The translations under genes and the position numbers were made by a program. From Massilia frigida (GTDB lineage: Bacteria; Pseudomonadota; Gammaproteobacteria; Burkholderiales; Burkholderiaceae_D), in contig NZ_WHJG01000032.1 of the NCBI RefSeq assembly GCF_011682175.1, positions 1 to 64,000 of the forward strand: a stretch of DNA of 64,000 bases, given 5' to 3'. The notes under the pieces are model-generated. The model was not told where the DNA came from, did no database searches, and saw only the letters and a list, made by a program, of their open reading frames with translations. Of the stretch, positions 41,828 to 50,886 are shown one piece after another. The first letter of the stretch is position 1, and each line of letters opens with the position of its first letter.

Positions 41828-43180
41828 TTATGCCGGCAGCAGCGATGCCGGGTCAATCTGGTCCCAGTCGACGCTGACCGGATTGAAACCCACGACGTAG
41901 GTGCTGGCCACGTCGTAGTACCCGTTCTGGGGCCAGTGCCGGGCGGCCTTCGCGTGGAAGGCGCGCGCCTGATCGTGCTCACCGCGCCGGAAGCACAAGA
42001 ATCCCATCAGCCAGTTGGGCTGCGGCTCGTCCGCGTCAAAGCGCAGCGCCTGCGCCACGTCACGCTCGGCGGCGGCGAAGTCGCCTTGCGCGATGCTGGC
42101 CTCGCCCCGGATCCAGTAAGCTTGCGCCAGCGGCTGATCGTTCCAGTTCGAGACCTGGGTAAAATCGATCGACTGTGTCGCCAGCTCGTGCGCCAGTTCC
42201 AGCCGGCCCAAGCGCAAGGCGAAGCGCGCGGCGGCGTTGAGGGCTTCGTTCACCAATCCGGTTTGCTCCAGCGGGAACAGCTTGCTCGCTTCCAGGTACA
42301 GATCGAACGCCTGGGCATACGCCTGGCCCGCGCGCATGGCGTCGGCCATGCCCATGGTCGCGGGATAGTAAGCCGGCGACATGGTAGCCGCCTGCTTGTA
42401 CCGCACATGGCCCAGCCGGAAGTCAGCGCTTGCCATCGCCGCGCCGGCCGCGTCCATCGCTTGCTCGCAACGCAAGTCGACACCGGCGCGGTAGATGCTC
42501 TCGCCAGCGGCCAGGGCGTTGATGATGGCGCGGCTGTCCCAGATGTCTTCTTCCGTGTTGATGCAAGTGAAGGGCTTGAGGAAACGGCTGTCGATCACGT
42601 GGATCATTTGCTGGTGAGCGTAGCAGCGGTTCGGCAGCGTGGAACCCCACCACTCGAAACCGAGGACGAACATGACGGCGTCCGGGTTCAGGTCGATGTT
42701 GTCGGGTTTGTAGTTCCATAAAAACAGCAAGGGCGTGTCGATGCGGGTGGCTGGCAAGTCGAGCATCCACCCCTCGTCGCTGGCGCTGACAAACACGCAA
42801 TCGCTGGCGAACACGCGCCCGCACACCGAGAAGCTGGCCCAGGCCTTGTCGATCCCCAGCCAGTTGCAATACAGGTCGCCACTGACGGCAAACAAGGCGT
42901 CCGTTCCACCGTCGACGTGCACGCTGCCGTCGACGGCAATGCGCAGCGTCCAGTTCTCTTCGAGTTCCAGTGCCGCTTCCATTTCCCTGGCCTGCTCTTG
43001 CGAGATACTGACGTCGCCGCTGATCACAATGAATTCGAGGTCGTCGATATCGCCGTCGGCCAGACCGGTCTCCCCGGCCTCGTAGGCCTCGTCGATCACG
43101 GGAAAACGCTCGAAAAATTCATCGACGTTCAGGCGCGGCAAATCGGACCACGCGGTCAGTGCTGGAAATGCGGGAGTCAT
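41828..43180 (-). CDS. TPR-containing protein with unknown N-terminal domain
   Basis: Protein of 450 residues. The first 200 residues form an unrecognised beta-rich domain with FIVISGDVSISQEQAREMEA, GDLYCNWLGIDKAWASFSVC and LLFLWNYKPDNIDL. From about 245 on the sequence is helical with TPR-like units (AYAQAFDLYLEASKLFPLEQ, DFAAAERDVAQALRFDADEP, HDQARAFHAKAARHWPQN). No signal peptide. It starts 6 bases behind the altered receiver gene and so is probably co-expressed with it. Confidence 0.6.
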   Translation of the reverse strand: MTPAFPALTAWSDLPRLNVDEFFERFPVIDEAYEAGETGLADGDIDDLEFIVISGDVSISQEQAREMEAALELEENWTLRIAVDGSVHVDGGTDALFAVSGDLYCNWLGIDKAWASFSVCGRVFASDCVFVSASDEGWMLDLPATRIDTPLLFLWNYKPDNIDLNPDAVMFVLGFEWWGSTLPNRCYAHQQMIHVIDSRFLKPFTCINTEEDIWDSRAIINALAAGESIYRAGVDLRCEQAMDAAGAAMASADFRLGHVRYKQAATMSPAYYPATMGMADAMRAGQAYAQAFDLYLEASKLFPLEQTGLVNEALNAAARFALRLGRLELAHELATQSIDFTQVSNWNDQPLAQAYWIRGEASIAQGDFAAAERDVAQALRFDADEPQPNWLMGFLCFRRGEHDQARAFHAKAARHWPQNGYYDVASTYVVGFNPVSVDWDQIDPASLLPA

Positions 43181-43186
43181 CGCGTC

Positions 43187-43570
43187 CTAAGTGGCTTTCT
43201 GTTTTCTGATCACGGCGATCACCGTGTTGCGGATGGTGTTGAGCACCGCATCGGCCTTGAACGGCTTGACGATAAACCCGTGCACCCCGCGCGCCACCGC
43301 TGCCTGCACGGTGGGCGCGTCGAGCGTGCCGGAGACCATGAAGATCAGGGTCTTCGGAAAATGCGCGCGGATCTGTTCGACGATCTCGCCGCCATCCTCG
43401 ACCTGTTCGAGCGCCACGCAGACAATCTGCGGGTGATGCTTCTGCACCATCAGATAGCCCTTGGCGCCCGTGTGCGTGTCGCCGAGGACGTTGTAGCCAC
43501 CCTCGCTCAACACGCTGTTCAACAAGCCCCGCGAAATCGCATTTCCATCGACGATCACTGCTCTTAACAT
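43187..43570 (-). CDS. Stand-alone receiver-like protein lacking the phosphoacceptor Asp
   Basis: CheY-like fold protein of 127 residues without output domain. The expected order is present: acidic patch around VIVDGN (Asp8), Ser80 in FMVSGT and Lys102 in IVKPFK. The position of the phosphoacceptor aspartate, 45 residues after Asp8, is Ala53 in IVCVALEQ, so classical phosphorylation is unlikely. It may act as a pseudoreceiver. It is placed between xni and the TPR gene with gaps of 18 and 6 bases. Confidence 0.75.
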   Translation of the reverse strand: MLRAVIVDGNAISRGLLNSVLSEGGYNVLGDTHTGAKGYLMVQKHHPQIVCVALEQVEDGGEIVEQIRAHFPKTLIFMVSGTLDAPTVQAAVARGVHGFIVKPFKADAVLNTIRNTVIAVIRKQKAT

Positions 43571-43588
43571 CGCGTCTTTTCCTTTTCG

Positions 43589-44365
43589 TCAGAACGTCTC
43601 GAATGCCAGCATGTTCCAGGTCACGCCCAGGCGCACATCGGTCTTGAGCTGCACCAGCTGGCGCGACAAATACAGGACCTCGCGCTCGGCGCGCAGGCGT
43701 TCGCCGACCGGGGTCTTGAGAATGCCGGCGCCGGCCATCACCGCATCGAGGTTGCCGTAGGCGTTGAGCAGCTTGGCCGCAGTCTTCATGCCGACCTTGG
43801 ACACGCCCGGCACGCCGTCGGTCACGTCGCCCATCAGCGCCAGCAAATCGACCAGCAGCTCGGGCGCGACGCCGAATTTCTTGCGCACCCAGGCGTCATC
43901 GTGCCACTCGCCCTTGAAATGGTCCCACACCAGCGCCCCTTGCGCAATCAGGCCGTGCAAGTCCTTGTCGGTGCTGGCCACGATGGCGTCGCCGCGCCCT
44001 TCGGCCAGCCAGCGCAGCACCCCGGTGCCGATCACGTCATCGGCTTCGACCCCGGGCAGCGTTAGCACGTGCAGGCCTTCCCCCGCCAGCTTCGCATGAA
44101 ACCCGGGAAGCGCGTCGCGCAGGAAGGTTGGCATCGGCGCGCGCTGCTCGCGGTAGCGCGGATACAGCGCGTGGCGCCAGGTGGGCCCGCCAAAGTCGAA
44201 CGCCGCCAGCACGTGGGTCGGCGCGTGCGTGGCCAGCAGCTTGCGGAACGACGAGAGCGCGTGGCGCAGCGCGATATCGGCCTTCTCGGCCGAATCGGGC
44301 TCCGGACTGGCCTCGTACACGCGCCGTACGATATTGAGCCCGTCGATCGCAAGCAGCTTGCCCAC
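43589..44365 (-). CDS. xni: 5'-3' exonuclease/flap endonuclease family protein (Xni-like)
   Basis: Protein of 258 residues like the PolA exonuclease domain and ExoIX/Xni. It shows LLAIDGLNIVRRVYEA, the metal-binding GVEADDVIGT and IVASTDKDLHGL, and the helix-hairpin-helix GDVTDGVPGVSKVGMKTAAK. The start is GTG at 44365, 4 bases after the gst stop; the longer ATG frame would overlap gst. The symbol is by similarity and could equally be a generic 5'-3' exonuclease. Confidence 0.85.
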   Translation of the reverse strand: MGKLLAIDGLNIVRRVYEASPEPDSAEKADIALRHALSSFRKLLATHAPTHVLAAFDFGGPTWRHALYPRYREQRAPMPTFLRDALPGFHAKLAGEGLHVLTLPGVEADDVIGTGVLRWLAEGRGDAIVASTDKDLHGLIAQGALVWDHFKGEWHDDAWVRKKFGVAPELLVDLLALMGDVTDGVPGVSKVGMKTAAKLLNAYGNLDAVMAGAGILKTPVGERLRAEREVLYLSRQLVQLKTDVRLGVTWNMLAFETF

Positions 44366-44369
44366 GGCC

Positions 44370-45041
44370 TTACTTGAGCAGTTCGTACAGGCCGCCGCGC
44401 TCCAGCGCGCGCTGGTAGGCGGCACGCGCATGGATGCGGTTCAAGAAGTCCATCAGCTTGGGGTACCTGTCGCCCAAGCCACCGCGTGCGGCCGCCGCCT
44501 CCAGCACGAAGCTGATCTGGATATCGGCGCCGCTGAACTCCGGGCCGGCGAACCAGCTTGACTTGGCCAGTTCGCCTTCAAGGTAGGCCAGGTGCTGCGC
44601 GATCTGCGGCAGGATGAACGTGCTCTTGACCTTTTGCGCGATACCGCGCGCAATCGGCTTGGCGAAGAACGGCATCGGGCTCTTTTCAACGCGGTCGAAC
44701 ACGAGCTTCATCAGCAGTGGCGTCATGGCCGACCCTTCGGCGTAGTGCATGAAGTAGGTGTAGCGCAGCTTGTCCGGCGTACCGGCGGCGGGCACGAATT
44801 TGCCATTGCCATAGCGTTCGAGCAGGTACTCGATGATGGCGCCCGATTCGGCCACCGTGTTCGCGCCATCGGTAATCACCGGCGACTTTCCCAGCGGGTG
44901 CACCGCGCGCAGCTCGGGCGGGGCCAGCATGGTCTTGGCATCGCGCTGGTACTTCTTGATCTCGTACTCCAGTCCCAATTCTTCCAGTAGCCACAAAATA
45001 CGCTGGGAGCGCGAATTATTCAAATGGTGGACAATGATCAT
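44370..45041 (-). CDS. Glutathione S-transferase family protein
   Basis: Protein of 223 residues with the N-terminal thioredoxin-like domain (IIVHHLNNSRSQRILWLLEE, active Ser in NNSRSQR, then PLGKSPVITD and AESGAIIEYL) and the helical C-terminal domain. Start at 45041 is the family start. First gene of the run gst-xni-receiver-TPR on the - strand and divergent from the glutamate-synthase-like gene, 71 bases away. The substrate is not known. Confidence 0.9.
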   Translation of the reverse strand: MIIVHHLNNSRSQRILWLLEELGLEYEIKKYQRDAKTMLAPPELRAVHPLGKSPVITDGANTVAESGAIIEYLLERYGNGKFVPAAGTPDKLRYTYFMHYAEGSAMTPLLMKLVFDRVEKSPMPFFAKPIARGIAQKVKSTFILPQIAQHLAYLEGELAKSSWFAGPEFSGADIQISFVLEAAAARGGLGDRYPKLMDFLNRIHARAAYQRALERGGLYELLK

Positions 45042-45112
45042 TGGGTTCTTTCGCCGGTATGGAATCGGCGCTAGCTTAGCATTGTTGCTGCCTATTGACC
45101 ATGGAGTCACCA

Positions 45113-46738
45113 ATGAGTTTCGCCGCGCCGCGCTACCTGCCGTTCCTGATCTCGCTGATCGTCTTTGCCTGGTCGGGCGCCCTCGCGCTGCGCGGCGAAG
45201 GCCCCGGATGGTGGCTGGTGGTTCTCAGCGGGGCCCTGGGTGCGGTCGGCATCGCCGACCTGTCCCAGACCCGGCGCGCGCTGCGCCGCAACTACCCGAT
45301 CCTGGCGCACTTCCGCTTTTTCTTCGAATCGATCCGGCCCGAGATCCGCCAGTACTTCCTCGAAGACGATACCGACGCCAAGCCGTTCTCGCGCAACCAG
45401 CGCAGCATCGTCTACCAGCGCGCCAAGATGGAAACCGACAAGCGCCCCTTCGGCACCCAGCTCGATGTCTACCAGCCGGGCTACGAGTGGATCAACCACT
45501 CCATGGCGCCGGCGCCCATGGGCGACTATAATTTTCGCATCGAGATCGGCAACCACCCGTCGTGCCCGCGCGCGCAGCCTTATAGCGCCAGCGTCTTCAA
45601 TATCTCCGCGATGAGTTTCGGTTCGCTGTCGGCCAACGCGATCCTGGCGCTCAACGGCGGCGCGCGGCTGGGGGGCTTCATGCACGACACCGGCGAGGGC
45701 AGCATCAGCCGCTATCACCGCCAGAACGGCGGCGACCTGGTATGGGAGATCGGCTCCGGCTACTTCGGCTGCCGCAACCCGGACGGCAGCTTCTCGGAAG
45801 CGAACTTCGTCGCCAACGCCATTCAGCCGCAGGTGAAGATGATCGAACTCAAAATGTCGCAGGGCGCCAAGCCGGGCCAGGGCGGCATTCTGCCGGGCGC
45901 CAAGGTGACCATCGAAATCGCCGCCGCGCGCGGCGTCACGGTGGGCGTGGATTGCCTGTCGCCGGCCAGCCATTCGGCCTTCTCGACCCCGATCGAAATG
46001 CTGCACTTTATCGAGCGCCTGCGCACGCTCTCGGGCGGCAAGCCGACCGGCTTCAAGCTGGCCATCGGCCACCCGTGGGAATTTTTCGGCATCGTCAAGG
46101 CCATGCTGGCGACCGGCATCCTGCCCGACTTTATCGTGGTCGACGGCGGCGAAGGCGGCACCGGCGCGGCACCGGTCGAATTCTCGGACCACGTCGGCAC
46201 GCCGCTGCAGGAAGCGCTGCTGCTGGTGCATAACACCCTGGTCGGCGCACGCCTGCGCGAGAAGATCAAGATCGGCGCCTCGGGCAAGATCATCACCGCG
46301 TTCGACATCGCGCGCACCATCGCGCTGGGCGCCGACTGGTGCAATTCGGCGCGCGGCTTCATGTTCGCGCTGGGCTGCGTGCAGTCGCAAAGCTGCCACA
46401 CCGACCGCTGTCCGACCGGCGTGGCGACCCAGGACGAGCAGCGCCAGAAGGCGCTCGACGTGCCCGACAAGACCGCGCGCGTGGCCAACTTCCACCAGAA
46501 TACGATGAAGGCGCTGGCGCAGCTGATCGCCGCCGCCGGGCTGACCCACCCCAACCAGCTCAACCCGCATCACCTGGTGCGGCGCGTCTCGCCGAACCAG
46601 GTCAAGCAAGTCTCGACCCTGCTGCCTTACCTGAGCGAAGGCGAACTGCTCGACCCGGACCAGCTCGAACGCCTGCCGCCGGTCTTCGGGCTGTACTGGC
46701 CGATTGCGCAGGCCGAATCGTTTCATCCCCTGTCTTGA
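45113..46738 (+). CDS. FMN-binding glutamate synthase-like protein, membrane-anchored
   Basis: Protein of 541 residues. Two hydrophobic segments (LPFLISLIVFAWSGALAL, WWLVVLSGALGAVGIADL) precede a GltB central/FMN-type TIM barrel with SAMSFGSLSANAILALNGGA-like sequence (ISAMSFGSLSANAIL), KPGQGGILPG, IVVDGGEGGTGAAPVEFSD and SCHTDRCPTGVATQ (cysteines fit the 3Fe-4S site). Amidotransferase domain and a GltD partner are absent, so it cannot be a complete glutamate synthase; true reaction unknown. GGAG lies 7 bases before the ATG. Confidence 0.85.
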   Translation: MSFAAPRYLPFLISLIVFAWSGALALRGEGPGWWLVVLSGALGAVGIADLSQTRRALRRNYPILAHFRFFFESIRPEIRQYFLEDDTDAKPFSRNQRSIVYQRAKMETDKRPFGTQLDVYQPGYEWINHSMAPAPMGDYNFRIEIGNHPSCPRAQPYSASVFNISAMSFGSLSANAILALNGGARLGGFMHDTGEGSISRYHRQNGGDLVWEIGSGYFGCRNPDGSFSEANFVANAIQPQVKMIELKMSQGAKPGQGGILPGAKVTIEIAAARGVTVGVDCLSPASHSAFSTPIEMLHFIERLRTLSGGKPTGFKLAIGHPWEFFGIVKAMLATGILPDFIVVDGGEGGTGAAPVEFSDHVGTPLQEALLLVHNTLVGARLREKIKIGASGKIITAFDIARTIALGADWCNSARGFMFALGCVQSQSCHTDRCPTGVATQDEQRQKALDVPDKTARVANFHQNTMKALAQLIAAAGLTHPNQLNPHHLVRRVSPNQVKQVSTLLPYLSEGELLDPDQLERLPPVFGLYWPIAQAESFHPLS

Positions 46739-46950
46739 AGGATGGAGCGCTTGCGCGCGCGGGAAGCGCACGGCGGCGAGCATACACGGATTATCCGGCT
46801 GAAAAAGCGCGGTTTGTCACAACGACACTGAATTTTCCATTCGCTGCAAATGTCGCCGCATGCGGATTGCATACGCGTGTTTGATTAGGTACTATCAAGC
46901 AATATTGCAATAAAGATCGCATTGACGATCAGTTCACCCTGGAGACATGA

Positions 46951-48879
46951 ATGCCGCGCCAAAGCACCATCCGCCTGTCCGCCCTATCCCTGTTACTCCT
47001 TTCCGTGCCGCCGCTGGCCTCCGCCCAGACCGCGCCGATGGCGCCCGACATCGCCGCCACCGCGTTTGTCCAGCCCGATAACGGCGCCGATTACGTCAAG
47101 CGCATCGTGATGATTCCGATGCGCGACGGCGTCAAGCTGCACACCGTGATCGTGATCCCCAAGGGTGCCGCACGGGCGCCGCTGGTCCTCTCGCGCACGC
47201 CGTACAACGCGGCCAAGCGCACCGAGCGCAATGTCAGCCCGCACATGGCGTCGATGCTCTCCGAGGGCGACGACGGCTACGTCGCCAACGGCTACATCCG
47301 GGTGTACCAGGATGTGCGCGGCAAATACGGCTCGGAAGGCGACTACGTGATGACGCGCCCCCTGCGCGGCCCGCTCAACGACAGCGAGGTCGATCATGCG
47401 ACCGACGCCTGGGACACGATCGACTGGCTGGTCAAGAATATCCCGGAAAGCAATGGCAAGGTCGGCATGGTCGGCTCCTCGTACGAAGGCTTCACGGTGC
47501 TCATGGCGCTGACCGATCCGCATCCGGCGCTCAAGGCCGCGGTGCCGATGAGCGCCATGGTCGATGGCTGGCGCGGCGACGACTGGTTCCACAACGGCGC
47601 TTTCCGCGTCACCAACCTGTCCTACATCGCCGGCCAGACGGCCACGCGCGGCAATGGGCCCGGCCTGGCCACCGGCGTGTACGACGACTACGAATACGCG
47701 CTGCGCGCCGGCTCCACCTCCGACTACGCCAAACGCTTCGGCGTCGACCAGCTCACCTTCACCAAGAAACTCTTCGAGCACCCGGCCTACGACAGCTTCT
47801 GGCAGCACCAGGCGCTCGACCGCATCCTCGGCGCGCGCCCGCTCAAGGTGCCGACCATGCACGTGGTGGGGCGCTGGGACCAGGAAGACATCTACGGCCC
47901 GTACGCCGCCTACGCCGCCGCCGAAAAGCTCGACACCACCAACACCATGAACCACCTGGTGGTCGGCCCGTGGCGCCACAGCGGTGTCAATTACGACGGC
48001 TCGAACCTGGGCGCGATCCGCTTCACCGGCGACACCGCCGCCGAATTCCGGCGCGAAGTGATGCTGCCCTTCTTTAACCAGTACCTGCGCGACGACGCCC
48101 CCGAGGCCGACACGGCGCCGGTGCTGTCGTACCGCACCGGCACCAACAAGTGGCAGCGCCTGGACAAGTGGCCACTCACCGAGGTCATGAAACCGGTCTA
48201 CCTGAAAGCCGGCGCGCGCCTGGACTTCGACAAGCCGGCCGCCGCTGCCAGCCTTGGCGCGGCCCAGGCCGACGACTACGTCTCCGATCCGGCCAAGCCG
48301 GTGCCCTTCATTGCGCGTCCGGTGCGCATGCACGATGGCGCGGTCTGGAAGCCATGGCTGGCCAGCGACCAGCGCTCGTTCTCGGACCGCCCCGACGTGC
48401 TCACCTACGTGTCGGACAAGCTCGATGCGCCCCTGCAGATTTCCGGCCAGCCGATGGTCAAGCTGTTCGCCGCCACTACCGGCAGCGATGCCGACTGGGT
48501 CGTGAAACTGATCGACGTCTATCCCGACGAAGTGGCCTCGCAGCCGGAACTGGGCGGTTACCAGCTGGGCATCGCGATGGATATCTTCCGCGGCCGCTAC
48601 CGCACCGGCCTGGACAAGCCGGAGGCGATCACGCCGAACAAGGTGGAGCGCTACCGCTTCGCCCTGCCCAATGCCGACCACGTGTTCCTCAAGGGGCACC
48701 GGATCATGGTGCAGGTGCAATCGAGCTGGTTCCCGCTGTACGACCGCAATCCGCAAACCTTCGTGCCGAATATTTTCTTCGCCAAGCCGGGCGACTACCG
48801 CAAGGCCACGCACAAGGTGTTCCACGCGCCGGGCATGGAAAGCGCGGTCGAACTGCCGGTGGTGCCGGCGGCGAAGTGA
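46951..48879 (+). CDS. CocE/NonD-family X-Pro-type hydrolase, exported
   Basis: Alpha/beta hydrolase of 642 residues with a signal peptide ending PLASA. The nucleophile elbow is GMVGSSYEGFTVL (Ser177 by the GxSxxG pattern), preceded by the YQDVRGKYGSEGDY segment typical of CocE/glutaryl-7-ACA acylases. The C-terminal jellyroll of the S15 family is visible in FRGRYRTGLDKPEAITPNKV and HRIMVQVQSSWFPLYDRNPQ. Members cleave esters or acyl-amino bonds; the substrate here is unknown. The gene stands alone after a 212-base spacer. Confidence 0.9.
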   Translation: MPRQSTIRLSALSLLLLSVPPLASAQTAPMAPDIAATAFVQPDNGADYVKRIVMIPMRDGVKLHTVIVIPKGAARAPLVLSRTPYNAAKRTERNVSPHMASMLSEGDDGYVANGYIRVYQDVRGKYGSEGDYVMTRPLRGPLNDSEVDHATDAWDTIDWLVKNIPESNGKVGMVGSSYEGFTVLMALTDPHPALKAAVPMSAMVDGWRGDDWFHNGAFRVTNLSYIAGQTATRGNGPGLATGVYDDYEYALRAGSTSDYAKRFGVDQLTFTKKLFEHPAYDSFWQHQALDRILGARPLKVPTMHVVGRWDQEDIYGPYAAYAAAEKLDTTNTMNHLVVGPWRHSGVNYDGSNLGAIRFTGDTAAEFRREVMLPFFNQYLRDDAPEADTAPVLSYRTGTNKWQRLDKWPLTEVMKPVYLKAGARLDFDKPAAAASLGAAQADDYVSDPAKPVPFIARPVRMHDGAVWKPWLASDQRSFSDRPDVLTYVSDKLDAPLQISGQPMVKLFAATTGSDADWVVKLIDVYPDEVASQPELGGYQLGIAMDIFRGRYRTGLDKPEAITPNKVERYRFALPNADHVFLKGHRIMVQVQSSWFPLYDRNPQTFVPNIFFAKPGDYRKATHKVFHAPGMESAVELPVVPAAK

Positions 48880-48970
48880 AACTGGCCGAGAGCACGGGCT
48901 CTTACGAGACAGCCTATAATCGTGCACAGGCAAGTTCCTTCGGCTTGCATTGTTTCTGAATAGGCGTCTC

Positions 48971-50878
48971 GTGCGAAATCGATCCGGGCTGGTGTTGGCA
49001 CTTCTCTGTTTCTGTCTGAGCGCGTGTTCGCTGGTCAGGCTCAAGGAAGAATCGAAGAACTTTTATTCGTCCACGGTGCTGGCCGGCGACATCTCCAGCG
49101 CCGTTGCATGGGACAAGCCGGTGGTTGTCGCCGCCTACACGAGGCGCAATGGCCAGATCGAGATCGCGCACTACACCATGCTGCATGAAGCCGGCGGCTA
49201 CGAACTGATTGTGCAAAAGGGCGACTACGCCCTGTTTGCATTCGGCGACGCCAACGGCAACCTGACCCTGGACGCCGGCGAACCGGTCGGCGAATACGGC
49301 GTGGCGCCGGTGCGGGCCACGGGCACCGGCTCGCTGGTCAATCTCGATCTGGTCATGTCCGACAAGGTGCAAAGCGCGATCCCGATCGGCACGGCGGTAG
49401 GCACAGCGGTAGGCACGGCGGTAGGTGCCCGTCCATCCGGCAAACCGCACAGTACCCAGGTCGGCGCCATCGCCACGCTCGACGACCCCTTGTTTTCGGC
49501 CGACGCCGGGCGGCGCGGCTACTGGGCGCCGGTCGATTTTTTCAAGGAAGTGGGCGGCAATATCTACTTTTTGGAAGAGTACGATCCGCGCAAGACGCCG
49601 GTGCTGTTCGTGCACGGCGCGGCCGGCTCGCCACAGGATTGGACCTACTTCCTCCAGCACCTGGACCGCAGCCGCTACCAGCCGTGGATTTTCTATTACC
49701 CGTCCGGCTCCTCGCTCGATTCCATGTCCTACCTGCTGTACTGGAAACTCGGCAATCTGCAGCGGCGCTACCATTTCGACCGGCTCTACCTGACCGCGCA
49801 CAGCATGGGCAGCCTGGTGGTGCGCTCGTTCCTGGCCAATTATGGCGACCAGTTCCCGGCCGCGAAACTGTTCATCACCTTGTCGGCGCCGTGGGGCGGC
49901 GACGCGCTGGCCGACCAGGGCGTCGCCTACTCGCCCGCCGTCATCCCGTCGTGGAACGATGTGCGGGCTGGCGGGCGCTTCGTGCAAACGCTGTTTCAAA
50001 AACCGCTTCCGCGCGAGCTCGATTACTACCTGTTCTTCGGCCACGGCGGGCGTTACAGCATGCTGCGCCCTGCCAGCAGTGACGGCGTCATCACCCTGGC
50101 CAGCCAGTTGCGGGCGGACGCGCAATCGGAAGCGCGGCGCGTGTTCGGCTACGACGAAGACCATGTCGGCATCCTGTCGTCGCCCCAAGTGTTCGCGCAG
50201 TACGCGGCACTGCTCAAGGAGGCCGACCAGCGCGGGAGCGATGAGCATGCGGCGGGCAAGGGCAATCTGCGGGTGGCGTTCTCGTACGCGCGGCCGGACG
50301 AGACATCGGCCTCGACGCCGGTGTTGGTACTGACACCGCTCGACGCGGCGCGCGAGCGGATCGTGTGGCCGCTCAACGCGCGCGACAGCGGGCGTGAACT
50401 GGGCCCTTTCCCACCCGGCACCTACAACGTGGGCCTGGTGACGCGCGCATTCAAGACCACGCCGGCCAGCACGCAGGTGACCATCGGCCCCGGCGGCATT
50501 CCCGACCTGGCCTTCCAGCTCACGCCACAGGGCATCCTGTCCGGCTACATCGGCGCCGACGTCACGCCGGCCGACAACCCGGCCGGCAGCTTCCGCGCGG
50601 GCCGCCGCGACATCGAGATCGAGTCCATCATACTTGCCAACGAAAGCGACCGGCGCGAGATCACGCCGAGCGCCGACACTAGCGACCGCACCCTCGAAGC
50701 CTATCTGGCAGGCCAGGATTACATGTTCAAATCGTTTTTTTCGTTTGTCGGTTTGAACGAAGGCAGGTATGAATTGACGATCAAGGTAAGGGGTTACCCG
50801 CCGTACCGGCATACGTACGATGTGGTGCCGGGAAAATACGGCTATGTGACGCCGATCGATTTGACTGCGCCGAAATAG
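48971..50878 (+). CDS. Lipoprotein with alpha/beta hydrolase (esterase) domain
   Basis: Exported protein of about 635 residues. The signal sequence ends in LSAC, so it is likely lipidated. An N-terminal domain (residues 30-150) is followed by a four-residue repeat stretch IGTAVGTAVGTAVGA and then the hydrolase core, with PVLFVHGAAGSPQDW, the nucleophile elbow LTAHSMGSLVVRS and GYDEDHVGILSS probably giving the histidine. The last 170 residues look beta-rich like a carboxypeptidase-regulatory module. Start is uncertain: GTG at 48971 or TTG at 48950; no strong ribosome binding site. The next gene follows after 8 bases. Confidence 0.8.
   Translation: MRNRSGLVLALLCFCLSACSLVRLKEESKNFYSSTVLAGDISSAVAWDKPVVVAAYTRRNGQIEIAHYTMLHEAGGYELIVQKGDYALFAFGDANGNLTLDAGEPVGEYGVAPVRATGTGSLVNLDLVMSDKVQSAIPIGTAVGTAVGTAVGARPSGKPHSTQVGAIATLDDPLFSADAGRRGYWAPVDFFKEVGGNIYFLEEYDPRKTPVLFVHGAAGSPQDWTYFLQHLDRSRYQPWIFYYPSGSSLDSMSYLLYWKLGNLQRRYHFDRLYLTAHSMGSLVVRSFLANYGDQFPAAKLFITLSAPWGGDALADQGVAYSPAVIPSWNDVRAGGRFVQTLFQKPLPRELDYYLFFGHGGRYSMLRPASSDGVITLASQLRADAQSEARRVFGYDEDHVGILSSPQVFAQYAALLKEADQRGSDEHAAGKGNLRVAFSYARPDETSASTPVLVLTPLDAARERIVWPLNARDSGRELGPFPPGTYNVGLVTRAFKTTPASTQVTIGPGGIPDLAFQLTPQGILSGYIGADVTPADNPAGSFRAGRRDIEIESIILANESDRREITPSADTSDRTLEAYLAGQDYMFKSFFSFVGLNEGRYELTIKVRGYPPYRHTYDVVPGKYGYVTPIDLTAPK
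49388..49423 (+). repeat. Three tandem 12-bp repeats in the esterase gene
   Basis: Units GGCACGGCGGTA, GGCACAGCGGTA, GGCACGGCGGTA encode GTAVGTAVGTAV in the linker ahead of the hydrolase core. Unit length is a multiple of three, so changes in copy number keep the frame. Confidence 0.9.
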
Positions 50879-50886
50879 GAAGCGCC

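Noticed and set aside
45107-49044. Long - strand frames opposite the glutamate-synthase-like and CocE genes
   Set aside because: Same antisense effect of high GC; no motif, no ribosome binding site.
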